NCBI RefSeq assembly: GCF_001902295.1
Contig: NZ_CP018335.1
Location: forward strand, 3,906,001-3,970,000
DNA length: 64,000 nt
Direction of reading: 5' to 3'
Source: Clostridium kluyveri
Lineage (GTDB): Bacteria > Bacillota > Clostridia > Clostridiales > Clostridiaceae
Shown here: positions 27,639-35,397 of the stretch, piece after piece
Position numbering within the stretch: position 1 is the first letter of the stretch
Layout of the letters: each line of letters opens with the position of its first letter
Position numbers and translations under genes: made by a program
Notes under the pieces: generated by a model
What the model was told of the DNA's origin: nothing
Database searches by the model: none
Seen by the model: only the letters and a program-made list of their open reading frames with translations

Positions 27639-28112
27639 TTATTTTGAAATTATTTCATCTAATCTTTTCCTCAAAGTTGCTTTGTCTAATTTATCTACTG
27701 GTAGATCAATAAGTAAATTAATTCTTGTATTTAACTCATTTCTTATTTTTTTAAAGTGAGTAACTGTGTCTTCCTCGTTACCTTTAAAGTCTCTTGGGTC
27801 AGTTATTCCCCAGTGTACATAAATTGCATCATTGGGTAAAATAGGACATTCATTTTTGGCCTTATCACATAATGTAATAACAAAATCAAACTCTTCATTT
27901 AAAAATTGTTCTACTGACTTAGGTTTGTAATTACTAATATCTATACCCATTTCTTTCATGACAATTTTGGCATGAATATTAATATCATCGGCTGGCTGAC
28001 TTCCTGCACTAAAAGCAATAAATTTATCTTTACCCTTGTCATTTAATATAGCCTCTGCCATTTGGCTTCTTGCAGAATTTTGAGTACATAAAAATAATAC
28101 TTTCTTTTGCAT
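27639..28112 (-). CDS. arsC: Arsenate reductase, thioredoxin-coupled LMW-phosphatase type
   Basis: A 157-residue protein with the P-loop CX5R as C9-TQNSA-R15 near the N-terminus. The redox cysteines fall within ITLCDKAKNECP, and HWGITDPRD carries the acid. It reduces arsenate to arsenite, using thioredoxin. The frame extends upstream 22 codons, but AGGGAGTG fits the ATG at 28112. It stands alone here; other arsenic-type genes are at 34009-36811 in the same island, so an ars cluster may have been split by insertions. Confidence 0.92.
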   Translation of the reverse strand: MQKKVLFLCTQNSARSQMAEAILNDKGKDKFIAFSAGSQPADDINIHAKIVMKEMGIDISNYKPKSVEQFLNEEFDFVITLCDKAKNECPILPNDAIYVHWGITDPRDFKGNEEDTVTHFKKIRNELNTRINLLIDLPVDKLDKATLRKRLDEIISK

Positions 28113-28332
28113 AATATCACTCCCTAATTCTTTTATGTAATCATTCATAATCATATGATAGATTATATTAGTTATCAATAATTATAACAATTATTTAGCA
28201 TATATTTAACATTATAAATATAATGATACAATAAATTCATAATATCCAGTTAATCTTACACACTAAAAAATAAAACTTTGTATCTTAATAAATTCCTAAA
28301 CTAGTTTGGACAGTTACAATTATGTACGATAA

Positions 28333-28440
28333 GAGATAACACCAGTAGCTCTGCAACCGGGGGCAAAGTAAATTATTAATAGTCATTCTGAGTATTTTCA
28401 ATGTTACACAACTTATTTTTGTAACATTCAGAATGGGCCA
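28333..28440 (+). repeat. Tn3-type terminal repeat plus core site, copy 2
   Basis: A direct copy of 20797-20905, with the first GGGG decayed to GAGA. The inner blocks (CCAGTAGCTCTG, GGGGCAAAGTAAATTATT, ATGTTACA) are conserved. It precedes the tnpI remnant, which is the expected position of the end and resolution site of a TnpI-type transposon. Confidence 0.7.
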
Positions 28441-28522
28441 ACAATAGGGATTAAAAGAGATTACATAAAAACAATGCTATTGAATGTTACATAATCTTAG
28501 GTATGATGTTACTATGTAACAT
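28401..28522 (+). promoter_or_regulatory. Putative TnpI recombination site (IRS-like)
   Basis: ATGTTACA occurs as an inverted pair (28401-28408 and 28420-28427, 11-bp core between) and again at 28484-28491 and 28515-28522 (complement). An inverted core plus two accessory sites just before tnpI is the organisation known for the Tn4430 internal resolution site. Confidence 0.65.
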
Positions 28523-28569
28523 TATATCCTAAATAAATTTATAGATCACAATTCAGGGAGAAATAAAAA

Positions 28570-28687
28570 ATGAACTCAGTAGAACCAATAAGGGATATTA
28601 AATCAATTAAAAATATGAGGGCAGTTTTAAAGAGTCAATCAACTAGAAATGAATTACTTTTTATACTTGGTATAAATGTTGGATTAA
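28570..28687 (+). pseudogene. tnpI: TnpI-like tyrosine recombinase, 5' exon
   Basis: Starting at ATG behind AGGGAG, it encodes 39 codons (VEPIRDIKSIKNMRAVLKSQ... FILGINVGL) of a phage-integrase fold that begins close to the catalytic domain. A group II intron interrupts it after GGATTAA. If exon 33830 is joined, the frame reads GLRISDILKLKLSDLL, the box I arginine region of tyrosine recombinases. The second exon is truncated, so no active enzyme is expected. Confidence 0.75.
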
Positions 28688-29391
28688 GTGTGACTTGTTG
28701 CTAGACAAAGGAAGGCGAGGGTCTTCTACAAAACTAGCCTAATTAGCTGGTTAAATTCAGAAATTAGAACTGTTATTGTGAAAGGTAGAATGATAGGGTA
28801 ACGCCTTGAAATGCCTTCTCAAAGGATACGATTAGCGTTTTGATGAGTAAACATCAGAGGGTTAAAAGCTCGTTAAATGGCTTGAGAGCTACCGTAAGTA
28901 AATACAAATATTTACACGAAATGCGAACCAGAGGTGGTCGAGTAGTGATAGAGCTAGGGTCTATAAAATATCTATGGTTAGGATGTTCCAAAGGGAACTG
29001 ACGAAATCAGGAATGTACGGGTCTAAACAACGAATACCTAGAAATGGGTATAACACATATGTGTAGTGGGTGTGGATTAGTAAAACTTTAATCTATGAAA
29101 ATCCATATAGTGTTAAAGGCATTATCAAGCCTACAGGCTCATACTGATGACCTACGGATATATGTACAGATAGCAATAACGGAACAAGGAAAGCTTAGAA
29201 TATGGAGGTTTTATTACCGAAGAAGTAGTGATAAGGAAAGCAGTCAATGTATAACTTATCTTAATCTAAGTGAGAGTGGTGGCATGAAGCAGTGAAGTTT
29301 CTGTAATGGAAATAGAGCAATAGCCACTAGACAAGTTGTTATTTGAAAATTAAATACTGAATAATTCAAGGTTCTGGTATGACTAAGAGAT

Positions 29392-30108
29392 ATGAAATCC
29401 CCAGAAGGGAGAGTAATAGACTTGAAGGAAAGCTTATTAAAGAAGAAACAGAAACTAAGAAACAATGAATACTATGACATGCAAGAAATATTTGATAATT
29501 TGTATAGCCAAAGCAGTAAAGATAATAAATTTACTAACCTGATGCAGTATATAGTCTCTGAACAAAACATCCTACTAGCTTATAGGAATATCAAGAAAAA
29601 CAAAGGCTCCATAACTGTGGGGACAGATGGTTTAAATATTGAATTTATAAAAAATATGGGTATTGAAAAATATATCAAATATATTCAAGATAAATTTAAA
29701 AATTATCAACCTAAAAGTGTAAGACGTATTGAAATCCCTAAAAACAATGGTAAAACTAGACCATTGGGGATACCCTGCATAGATGATAGAATAATGCAGC
29801 AATGTATCAAGCAGATTTTAGAACCAATATGCGAAGCTAAATTCCATAAACATAGTTATGGTTTTAGACCTAATCGGTCAACAGAACATGCCATAGCAAG
29901 ATGTTATAAACTAATAAATAGAGCAGAATTACATTACGTCGTAGATATAGATATCAAAGGATTTTTTGATAATGTAAACCATAGCAAATTAAAAAAGCAG
30001 ATGTGGCATTTAGGAATTCAAGATAAAAATCTATTAAGCATTATTGGAAAGATATTAAAATCAGAAATTCAAGGTATAGGAATACCAACTAAAGGAACGC
30101 CACAAGGT
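29392..30108 (+). pseudogene. ltrA: Group II intron-encoded reverse transcriptase, N-terminal part
   Basis: About 239 codons. RT blocks 0-4 are recognisable: GTDGLNIEFI, RRIEIPKNNGKTRPLGIPC, HSYGFRPNRSTEHAI, VVDIDIKGFFDNV (first catalytic Asp) and GIPTKGTPQG. The frame then enters foreign sequence at about 30109 and stops at 30189. The YADD active site, maturase domain and DNA-binding region are absent. The HNH tail survives at 33516-33722. Confidence 0.85.
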
Positions 30109-30227
30109 GAGTTATGCGAAGCTTTGCATAAGCCACCTTATGCAAAGTTGGAGATTATGCGAAGTAAACCTCATCAGGCATTGGTTTAACTGGGTTCTCT
30201 GAAGATTTACTTTGCATAATATCTCGA
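30109..30227. repeat. Repeat array at the left end of the RIT-like element
   Basis: Five copies of TTATGCRAAG in both directions lie within 120 bp, including a near-perfect palindrome (30112-30131) and an inverted pair (30151-30168 against 30208-30227). One more copy is at the right end (33499-33508). They are probable recombinase binding sites. Confidence 0.65.
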
Positions 30228-31250
30228 CTACTTTAATTTAGAAAGCCAATTTAGTAATGACGCATCTTCACTCCAATCAGGCAGGTTGATATCAACTAAA
30301 TCGGGATAAGCACTCTCAATTGCCTGACGTTTTAACTCTGTATCACACTTAGCATAAGTCTCTGTAGTTTTGATGCCCTCGTGTCCTAAAAAATCCCGGA
30401 TATATATCAGATTGACTCCGGCTTGTAGCAGATGCATTGCTTTGCTGTGACGAAACATATGTGGTGTTACTTTTTCAGGGACAATCGTTGAGATTCTTCT
30501 TGCTGAGCATACATACTGTGAAATAATGTATGCAATACCCTCTTTAGTAAGTTTGTTATGCTGCTTGTTCGTAAATAAGGGGCAGTCACTTTTCCAATTC
30601 ACGTTTAAGGAATTTTCCTGAATATAGCGTGACAATAAAGCAAGTGCATTTTTCAATAGTGGAACTCTACGTACCTTATTTCCCTTTCCAGTAAGAATAA
30701 GAACTCCTGGATTATTCAACACAATATCACGCACCCTTAGATCGACAAGTTCCTGTACTCTGCATCCAGAATCATAAAGGATACTTAAAAGGGTTAAATC
30801 ACGACGTCCTTTTGGAGTAGTCTTGTCTGGCTGGGATAATAAGAGCTTCATAGCCTCTGGTATAAGATGCGGTATTGATGGTTTTTGTGTCTTCTTAATC
30901 GGCAGTGAAATCACTTTTTGAAAATGAAGAATTCCCTCTGGTTCCTCGTACTGCGCATAGCGAAAAAAGGAATGTATAGCTGCAAGTCGTTGGTTTCTAG
31001 TTGAAATACTACATTTTTTGCTTGTTTCCAGCCACTCAAGGAAATCCTTAATCAATCCATGCGTCAGCATGTTCAGGTTGAGTCTTTCAACAGGCATATT
31101 TCGTTGTTCCTGACAGTATCTAATTAGCAGTTTAAAGGTATCCCGGTAGGATGTTATTGTATTTTTGCTAGCATTTTTTTGTCTTGGCAGGTATTCAGAC
31201 AAGAATCCAGTAAGGTGTATTGCAAAATCAGTAGGTTTCACCAGCATCAC
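30228..31250 (-). CDS. Tyrosine recombinase, third of the trio
   Basis: A 340-residue integrase: N-terminal SAM-like core-binding domain (about 5-100), then a catalytic domain with SGCRVQELVDL (Arg I), HMFRHSKAMHLL (HxxR), LGHEGIKTTETYAKCD (His and the nucleophile Tyr). All catalytic residues are present. The start overlaps the second gene by 23 bp, so translation is probably coupled. Third position and size match RitC of RIT elements. Confidence 0.9.
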   Translation of the reverse strand: MMLVKPTDFAIHLTGFLSEYLPRQKNASKNTITSYRDTFKLLIRYCQEQRNMPVERLNLNMLTHGLIKDFLEWLETSKKCSISTRNQRLAAIHSFFRYAQYEEPEGILHFQKVISLPIKKTQKPSIPHLIPEAMKLLLSQPDKTTPKGRRDLTLLSILYDSGCRVQELVDLRVRDIVLNNPGVLILTGKGNKVRRVPLLKNALALLSRYIQENSLNVNWKSDCPLFTNKQHNKLTKEGIAYIISQYVCSARRISTIVPEKVTPHMFRHSKAMHLLQAGVNLIYIRDFLGHEGIKTTETYAKCDTELKRQAIESAYPDLVDINLPDWSEDASLLNWLSKLK

Positions 31251-32214
31251 CTTCCAATTCGGGGATAATGTCTGGATAACATCCCTCTAGCTTAATAGAT
31301 ATATCGGGGAATACATCAGCAGTCATTCTAAGGTAATATGAAGTTTCATTAAAGGAGTCGTGTCCCATATATGTCTTCAGTATTGGAAGGTAAACTGAAA
31401 GGTCTTTTTCTTCTAGAACCCATTTTTTCAGACAGTGGCATGCAAAAGCATGGCGAAAGTCATGAACTCGTGGACCCTTGCCGCGGCCTCCATGTGAAAT
31501 TCTAGCTCTCCATAGAAAGCGCCTAAAGTTGTGATATACATTACCTATAGTCATTGGCTTGCCATCCAATCCGGGAAAAAAGTAATCGCTACGCTTGGAA
31601 ATCACATGGACACATTTGAAGTAATCGCGACAGCGACTTGTTAATTCATCCGACATTGGAACTAGACGGCTGTTGTCTTTCTTGGAATGCTGGATGGTTA
31701 GTACTCCATCCCTAAGATCTACATCATCTATTTTAAGTAGTCTTGCTTCTGAAGAGCGAAGACCGCATGAGTAGATCATTCTAAAGAATACTGGCATAAT
31801 CAAGTGTCGTTGTGGACATTCGCTGACATAAGGACATTTGTCTGTCTCATGGAAGAAACGCTGCAATTCATCTACTGTATAAATATATGGAACGTATTTC
31901 TCTTCAACCGGATAGTAACCTTTTGGAAGAATATATGCATTTATTCCTATACTATCCAAATATATAGCAAACTGTCGAAGTACTGAAGCTCTTGAGCATT
32001 GATTAGCTTGTGCCTCATAAATCTTCTTAGAGCACCAGTCTAAAACTATTTCTCTTGTAAGTTCTTTTGCTTTAGAATACTTTTTAGCAGTAAATGCAGA
32101 GAATCGCAGGAGATGCTCTTTCTCAGTTTTATACTTATATCCGATTGCTTGTTTTAACTTAACATGGTTTTCGATATACTGAGCAAATGGGCCTTTGAAA
32201 AAATAATCACTCAT
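31228..32214 (-). CDS. Tyrosine recombinase, second of the trio
   Basis: A 328-residue integrase. Arg I is in SCGLRSSEARLL, HxxR in VHDFRHAFACH, and the His/Tyr end in YMGHDSFNETSYYLRMT. The protein is shorter than the first member, as RitB is. It overlaps the first gene by 8 bp (ATGAG...TGA). All three are expected to act together on the repeat arrays at the element ends; that is known for the family only in outline. Confidence 0.9.
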   Translation of the reverse strand: MSDYFFKGPFAQYIENHVKLKQAIGYKYKTEKEHLLRFSAFTAKKYSKAKELTREIVLDWCSKKIYEAQANQCSRASVLRQFAIYLDSIGINAYILPKGYYPVEEKYVPYIYTVDELQRFFHETDKCPYVSECPQRHLIMPVFFRMIYSCGLRSSEARLLKIDDVDLRDGVLTIQHSKKDNSRLVPMSDELTSRCRDYFKCVHVISKRSDYFFPGLDGKPMTIGNVYHNFRRFLWRARISHGGRGKGPRVHDFRHAFACHCLKKWVLEEKDLSVYLPILKTYMGHDSFNETSYYLRMTADVFPDISIKLEGCYPDIIPELEGDAGETY

Positions 32215-33442
32215 GGTTATCCACCTCCGGTGTATTCAGGCAGCATTCCTTCAGCTTATTTAAATCTACTTTTAAATAAACTGCTGTGGAATCAGTATCC
32301 GTGTGACCAAGGATATCTGAAATTACTGCGAGAGGTGTGCCATGTTCAAGCATTCTCGATGCTGCAGTATGTCGAAGCGAGTGCATACCCCGACGTTTTT
32401 TTAGTGTTGGCAGATGGGCAATTACCATGTAGTTCTTGATTAATTGAGATAAGTGATCCCCTTCTGAAAAAGGGAGGAACGGTGCCATATGTCTTACAAA
32501 TACAATTGATGAATCAACCTTTGGTCGTCCATATTTCAGATAATCAATAACAGCCCATCCTACTTCAGAGGGAATTGGAAGAGTAACTGTTTCTCGCGTC
32601 TTTGATTGTACGAATACCAACTTCTTCTCTTCCCAGTGAAAGCAATTAAACGTCAGGTTTTTGATGTCAGTAACCCTAAGTCCCAGCATACAAGCGAGAA
32701 GAATGATGGCATAATCCCGTTTTCCTTTTGGGCTTCCACGATCAATAGCTCCTATCAGTGCGACCAATTCAGCCTTTGTCCAAACGGAAGGAATGCGTGT
32801 CTGCTTACGTGCTTGAACCATCGGTGTCTTTGCAGCTAAATCAGTTTTTAAAATGTCCTGCTCGAGAAGATATCTCAAAAAAGTACGTATTGAGCAGATA
32901 TTCTGTTCCACAGTTTTATAAGTGTAACCAGCTAGAGTTCTGATATAGCTATGTATAATTGAAAGGCTGATATTACGGCAATTACAGATGCCCTGTGAAA
33001 TAAGATAATCCATAAATCGCTCCGCTTGATTCACGTAGTGATCAATAGTTACCTTAGAATAACTCCTAGCTTCACAGTAACTTTTGAAGTCACTGCTGAT
33101 TTTCATAAAGTATGGATCAGTCAAAAGATCTCTGTATTTATAATACCGCCTTAAAACGGTATTATGCATTTGGAAATCGCCAATCATTCTGATGATACGA
33201 AGTTCCTGAGTATCCTTTTGGCACAAGGTTTTATCAAAATCCTTTTTAAAAATCTGAAAGTATTTTTCTACAAAGTCTATTCCCAATTGTTCGGAGTAAT
33301 AAGTTTCGTTACGATTTTCTGCAAACTTTATGATTTTCTCCCAACGATTACGATAAAACTTCATAGAGCCTTCAGTGTAGCCTAATCTCAGTAGCTCCTG
33401 TTCTAAATCTAGCAATAATTCTTTAAGTGGTTTTCTATGCAT
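32207..33442 (-). CDS. Tyrosine recombinase, first of the trio
   Basis: A 411-residue integrase with an extended N-terminal region, a core-binding domain (about 110-200) and a catalytic domain: LGLRVTDIKNL (Arg I), HSLRHTAASRML (HxxR), LGHTDTDSTAVYLKVD (His, Tyr). The TTG six codons upstream overlaps the GAAAGAGG site, so the ATG is preferred. It leads the three-gene operon. Complete catalytic residues suggest an active protein. Confidence 0.9.
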   Translation of the reverse strand: MHRKPLKELLLDLEQELLRLGYTEGSMKFYRNRWEKIIKFAENRNETYYSEQLGIDFVEKYFQIFKKDFDKTLCQKDTQELRIIRMIGDFQMHNTVLRRYYKYRDLLTDPYFMKISSDFKSYCEARSYSKVTIDHYVNQAERFMDYLISQGICNCRNISLSIIHSYIRTLAGYTYKTVEQNICSIRTFLRYLLEQDILKTDLAAKTPMVQARKQTRIPSVWTKAELVALIGAIDRGSPKGKRDYAIILLACMLGLRVTDIKNLTFNCFHWEEKKLVFVQSKTRETVTLPIPSEVGWAVIDYLKYGRPKVDSSIVFVRHMAPFLPFSEGDHLSQLIKNYMVIAHLPTLKKRRGMHSLRHTAASRMLEHGTPLAVISDILGHTDTDSTAVYLKVDLNKLKECCLNTPEVDNHE

Positions 33443-33515
33443 ATAAAATGCCTCTTTCAATAATTTTTTAGTTTTTACATTATTATCATTGACGGAGATT
33501 ATGCAAAGTAAAACA

Positions 33516-33722
33516 ATGGAATGTCATCATAAAAAACCTAAAAGTCTGGGTGGGGATGATAGTTATAATAATCTAGTGTGGATAAAAACAGAAGTCCACA
33601 GATTAGTTCATGCAGTACAACAAGAAACTATTGAAAAATATTTAGAACAACTAGATTTAAATAAAATAGGTTTAAAACGAGTTAATTCTTTAAGAAAGTT
33701 AGTAGAAAATTCAGTTATTTAA
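33516..33722 (+). pseudogene. Group II intron-encoded protein, C-terminal HNH part
   Basis: It reads MECHHKKPKSLGGDDSYNNL, VHRLVHA and a helical tail ending at 33722: the HNH endonuclease domain of intron-encoded proteins, with the HH pair and GG-D-NL features. It lacks the preceding CxxC zinc part. The frame is open from 33489, but the first residues belong to the RIT-like element end. It marks the right border of the lost RT middle section. Confidence 0.75.
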
Positions 33723-33829
33723 TTAGTAAAATGCAATTTGTTGGAACGCCGGATGAGGTGAAAATCTCATGTCCGGTGTGAGGTGGGGGAAAAGATTGAG
33801 ATAATTTCAAAGTCTTACCTATCACGCAT

Positions 33830-33930
33830 GGATCAGTGATATATTAAAATTAAAGCTTTCAGATTTATTAAAACCTAATATGAAGACTGTAAAAGATTAT
33901 GTAACAATTACCGAAAAGAAAACTAAAAAA
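33830..33930 (+). pseudogene. tnpI: TnpI-like tyrosine recombinase, 3' exon (truncated)
   Basis: Continues the recombinase as ISDILKLKLSDLLKPNMKTV, then VKDYVTITEKKTKK. After that it runs into a terminator palindrome and a Tn3 terminal repeat. The HxxR and Tyr catalytic motifs are missing. Total length would be about 75 codons against about 280 in TnpI of Tn4430. Confidence 0.75.
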
Positions 33931-33949
33931 GGCAGTACTGCCTTTTTTT
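33925..33949. terminator. Palindromic terminator at the end of the tnpI remnant
   Basis: A 24-bp perfect palindrome (AAAAAAGGCAGT and its complement) with A- and T-runs, effective in both directions. Confidence 0.8.
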
Positions 33950-33954
33950 ATTCC

Positions 33955-33992
33955 TACTTTGCCCCTGGTTACACGGATGCTCCCATTACCCC
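33955..33992 (-). repeat. Tn3-type terminal inverted repeat (right end)
   Basis: Read on the minus strand it begins GGGGTAATGGGAGCATCC and continues GTGTAACCAGGGGCAAAGTA, matching the inner half of 20797 and 28333. It faces them, so it is the partner end of one or both. The flanking pentamers differ (TTATT here; TAGTT and GATAA there), so no intact target duplication remains. Confidence 0.7.
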
Positions 33993-34008
33993 TTATTATG
34001 TTATTATT

Positions 34009-34542
34009 TCACATCAACTCATTTAGTTTGTAAATCTTCGCTACATCATGTTCCGATATAATTCGAGATAGGCTGTATGCAATGATTATAATTCCTGGAA
34101 TATCTACTAATAATCGCGTAATAGCAAATTTTGAACCTAAGGCAGACAACTCAAATAAAAACATAGGTATTTTGGTGGTAGACCATGCACCAATAAATAT
34201 AAGTATATTGGAAAATTTAACACCCTTTTTCATAAAGACGGCTGCTATAGGAAACGCTCCATACAATGGCCCTGCAGCCGCAGAACCTAAGATAAAAGAT
34301 AATATAATTCCTTTTATTCCTGAATCATCTCCCATAAATCTTATCATAGTTTCCCTTGGGACCCACACATCTAAAAGTCCTAATAGTATAAATATAGGAG
34401 GAATTACAAGAAACATTTCCTTAAAACTAAACCCTATAATACCTATAGCCTTTATACCAACATTCTTATTTATTAGAATTAATACTAACATTATTATAAT
34501 AGTTACAGTAAAAAACCTATATCGCTTTAAAAGTTTCTTCAT
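34009..34542 (-). CDS. Half-size permease of the YraQ/DUF318 type, second of a pair
   Basis: A 177-residue protein with about five membrane helices, including a conserved loop PRETMIRFMGDDSG then ILGSAAAGPLYGAFPIAAVFMKKG. This resembles one half of the large permease at 35398. Its ATG overlaps the stop of the first half by four bases (ATGA), so the two halves are coupled and probably form a heterodimer. It sits at the end of an arsenic-type operon. Substrate unknown; metalloid or organoarsenical export is inferred. Confidence 0.75.
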   Translation of the reverse strand: MKKLLKRYRFFTVTIIIMLVLILINKNVGIKAIGIIGFSFKEMFLVIPPIFILLGLLDVWVPRETMIRFMGDDSGIKGIILSFILGSAAAGPLYGAFPIAAVFMKKGVKFSNILIFIGAWSTTKIPMFLFELSALGSKFAITRLLVDIPGIIIIAYSLSRIISEHDVAKIYKLNELM

Positions 34543-35024
34543 ACACCACCAACCACCCTTCCAATGACAAATGCTACAAAAAATGAAAATATAAATGCAA
34601 GTACATTTCTCCATATAGTAAGTTTTCTCCCAAAATATTTCATCTCAACAGGCATAGTAATTATTCCTACCATCATGAGAGTTGATACAAATGCCCCTAT
34701 CTGCATATACCCTGCACCATTTTCAACTAACATTTGTGCAGTTGGAAAGGCCACAAAACCAGGGATTAATGTTATTGACCCAATAACTGCTGATATTATA
34801 ACACCAAACCAGCCAGATTCTCCACCTATTATTTTAGATATGAATTGGGTATCTAAAATAGAAAGAAGTATTCCGACCAATATAATAACACCTAAAAATT
34901 GTGGTAAGATGTTTTCAAAGGATTTCCACGCTTTTTTTAGAGTCATCTTTGTTTTTTGCTTATCCTTATAAAATGAAATAATTAAAAGAATTATTGTTAT
35001 TCCATATAAAATATAGTTACTCAT
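34539..35024 (-). CDS. Half-size permease of the YraQ/DUF318 type, first of a pair
   Basis: A 161-residue protein with about four to five helices. The segment FLGVIILVGILLSILD, then GSITLIPGFVAFPTAQMLVENGAG, is the paralogous counterpart of the following half. GGAG fits the ATG at 35024 better than the one 15 bases upstream. Lies 94 bp after the small thioredoxin gene in the same direction, so probably in the ArsR-controlled operon. Confidence 0.75.
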   Translation of the reverse strand: MSNYILYGITIILLIISFYKDKQKTKMTLKKAWKSFENILPQFLGVIILVGILLSILDTQFISKIIGGESGWFGVIISAVIGSITLIPGFVAFPTAQMLVENGAGYMQIGAFVSTLMMVGIITMPVEMKYFGRKLTIWRNVLAFIFSFFVAFVIGRVVGGV

Positions 35025-35117
35025 TACATGCATCTCCATAGCCTATATAATTTACTCTTAACAAAGGCTATCTCAAAATTAATTAAATATGTAATCTTGA
35101 GGCAGCCCTCTTGGTAA

Positions 35118-35345
35118 CTATAAATACTTTTTAATTTCTTCTGCTGTTGGAACTCTTCCAAAAACTTTAACTTTTTCATCAACTACAAGGCCTGGAGTCT
35201 TCATAATTCCATATTTCATGATATCCCTAATATCTGTAACCTTTTCAATAGTAGCATCTAATCCTAACTCTTTTACTGCATTTTTAGTATTTTCCTCTAA
35301 TCTTTTGCAATTTGAACATCCCGTTCCTAATATTTTGATTATCAT
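35118..35345 (-). CDS. Small thioredoxin-like redox protein
   Basis: A 75-residue thioredoxin-fold protein with the active-site motif GTGCSNCKRLEEN (CXXC at 10-13) and MKTPGLVVDEKVKVFGRVPT (cis-Pro) in the expected place. This mini-thioredoxin family commonly accompanies YraQ permeases and ArsR regulators. It could act as a redox partner or metalloid carrier. RBS AAGGAG. Confidence 0.9.
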   Translation of the reverse strand: MIIKILGTGCSNCKRLEENTKNAVKELGLDATIEKVTDIRDIMKYGIMKTPGLVVDEKVKVFGRVPTAEEIKKYL

Positions 35346-35397
35346 TTTGATACAACTCCTTCTAATATTTTTTCATTTATAGTATGCTTCCTTAGAC

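Larger units (their letters stand above)
30109..33508 (-). mobile_element. Recombinase-in-trio (RIT-like) element
   Basis: Three adjacent, overlapping tyrosine recombinase genes with no other cargo, inserted in the intron ORF. Copies of TTATGCRAAG lie at both ends: 30112, 30138 and 30155 forward, 30121 and 30211 reversed, and 33499 forward. Sizes (411, 328, 340 residues) and overlaps fit the RIT family rather than Tn554 (whose TnpB is far longer and TnpC not an integrase). Exact borders are uncertain by some tens of bases. Base composition is visibly richer in G+C than the intron. Confidence 0.75.
28688..33829 (+). mobile_element. Group II intron inserted in tnpI, itself interrupted by a RIT-like element
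   Basis: The 5' end GTGTGACTTG begins a 700-nt structured leader, followed by a reverse-transcriptase ORF. At the 3' end a domain V-like hairpin (GCCGGATGAGGTGAAAATC..., about 33749-33780) and a domain VI-like tail precede the splice point. The borders were set by the tnpI frame: removing 28688-33829 restores AGG (Arg) exactly. The ORF is cut at 30108 by a three-integrase element and resumes only at the HNH domain, so the middle of the RT is missing. Confidence 0.8.

Noticed and set aside
30109..33508. Tn554-type transposon
   Set aside because: Tn554 TnpB is about twice as long and TnpC is a small non-integrase; here all three are integrases of similar size.
20797..33992. A single intact TnpI-type transposon
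   Set aside because: The end repeats match, but flanking pentamers differ and no matching tnpA is inside; it is better read as remnants.
34082..34567. A 161-codon open frame on the plus strand
   Set aside because: It lies exactly opposite the half-permease genes, has no RBS, and reads as the complement of membrane codons.
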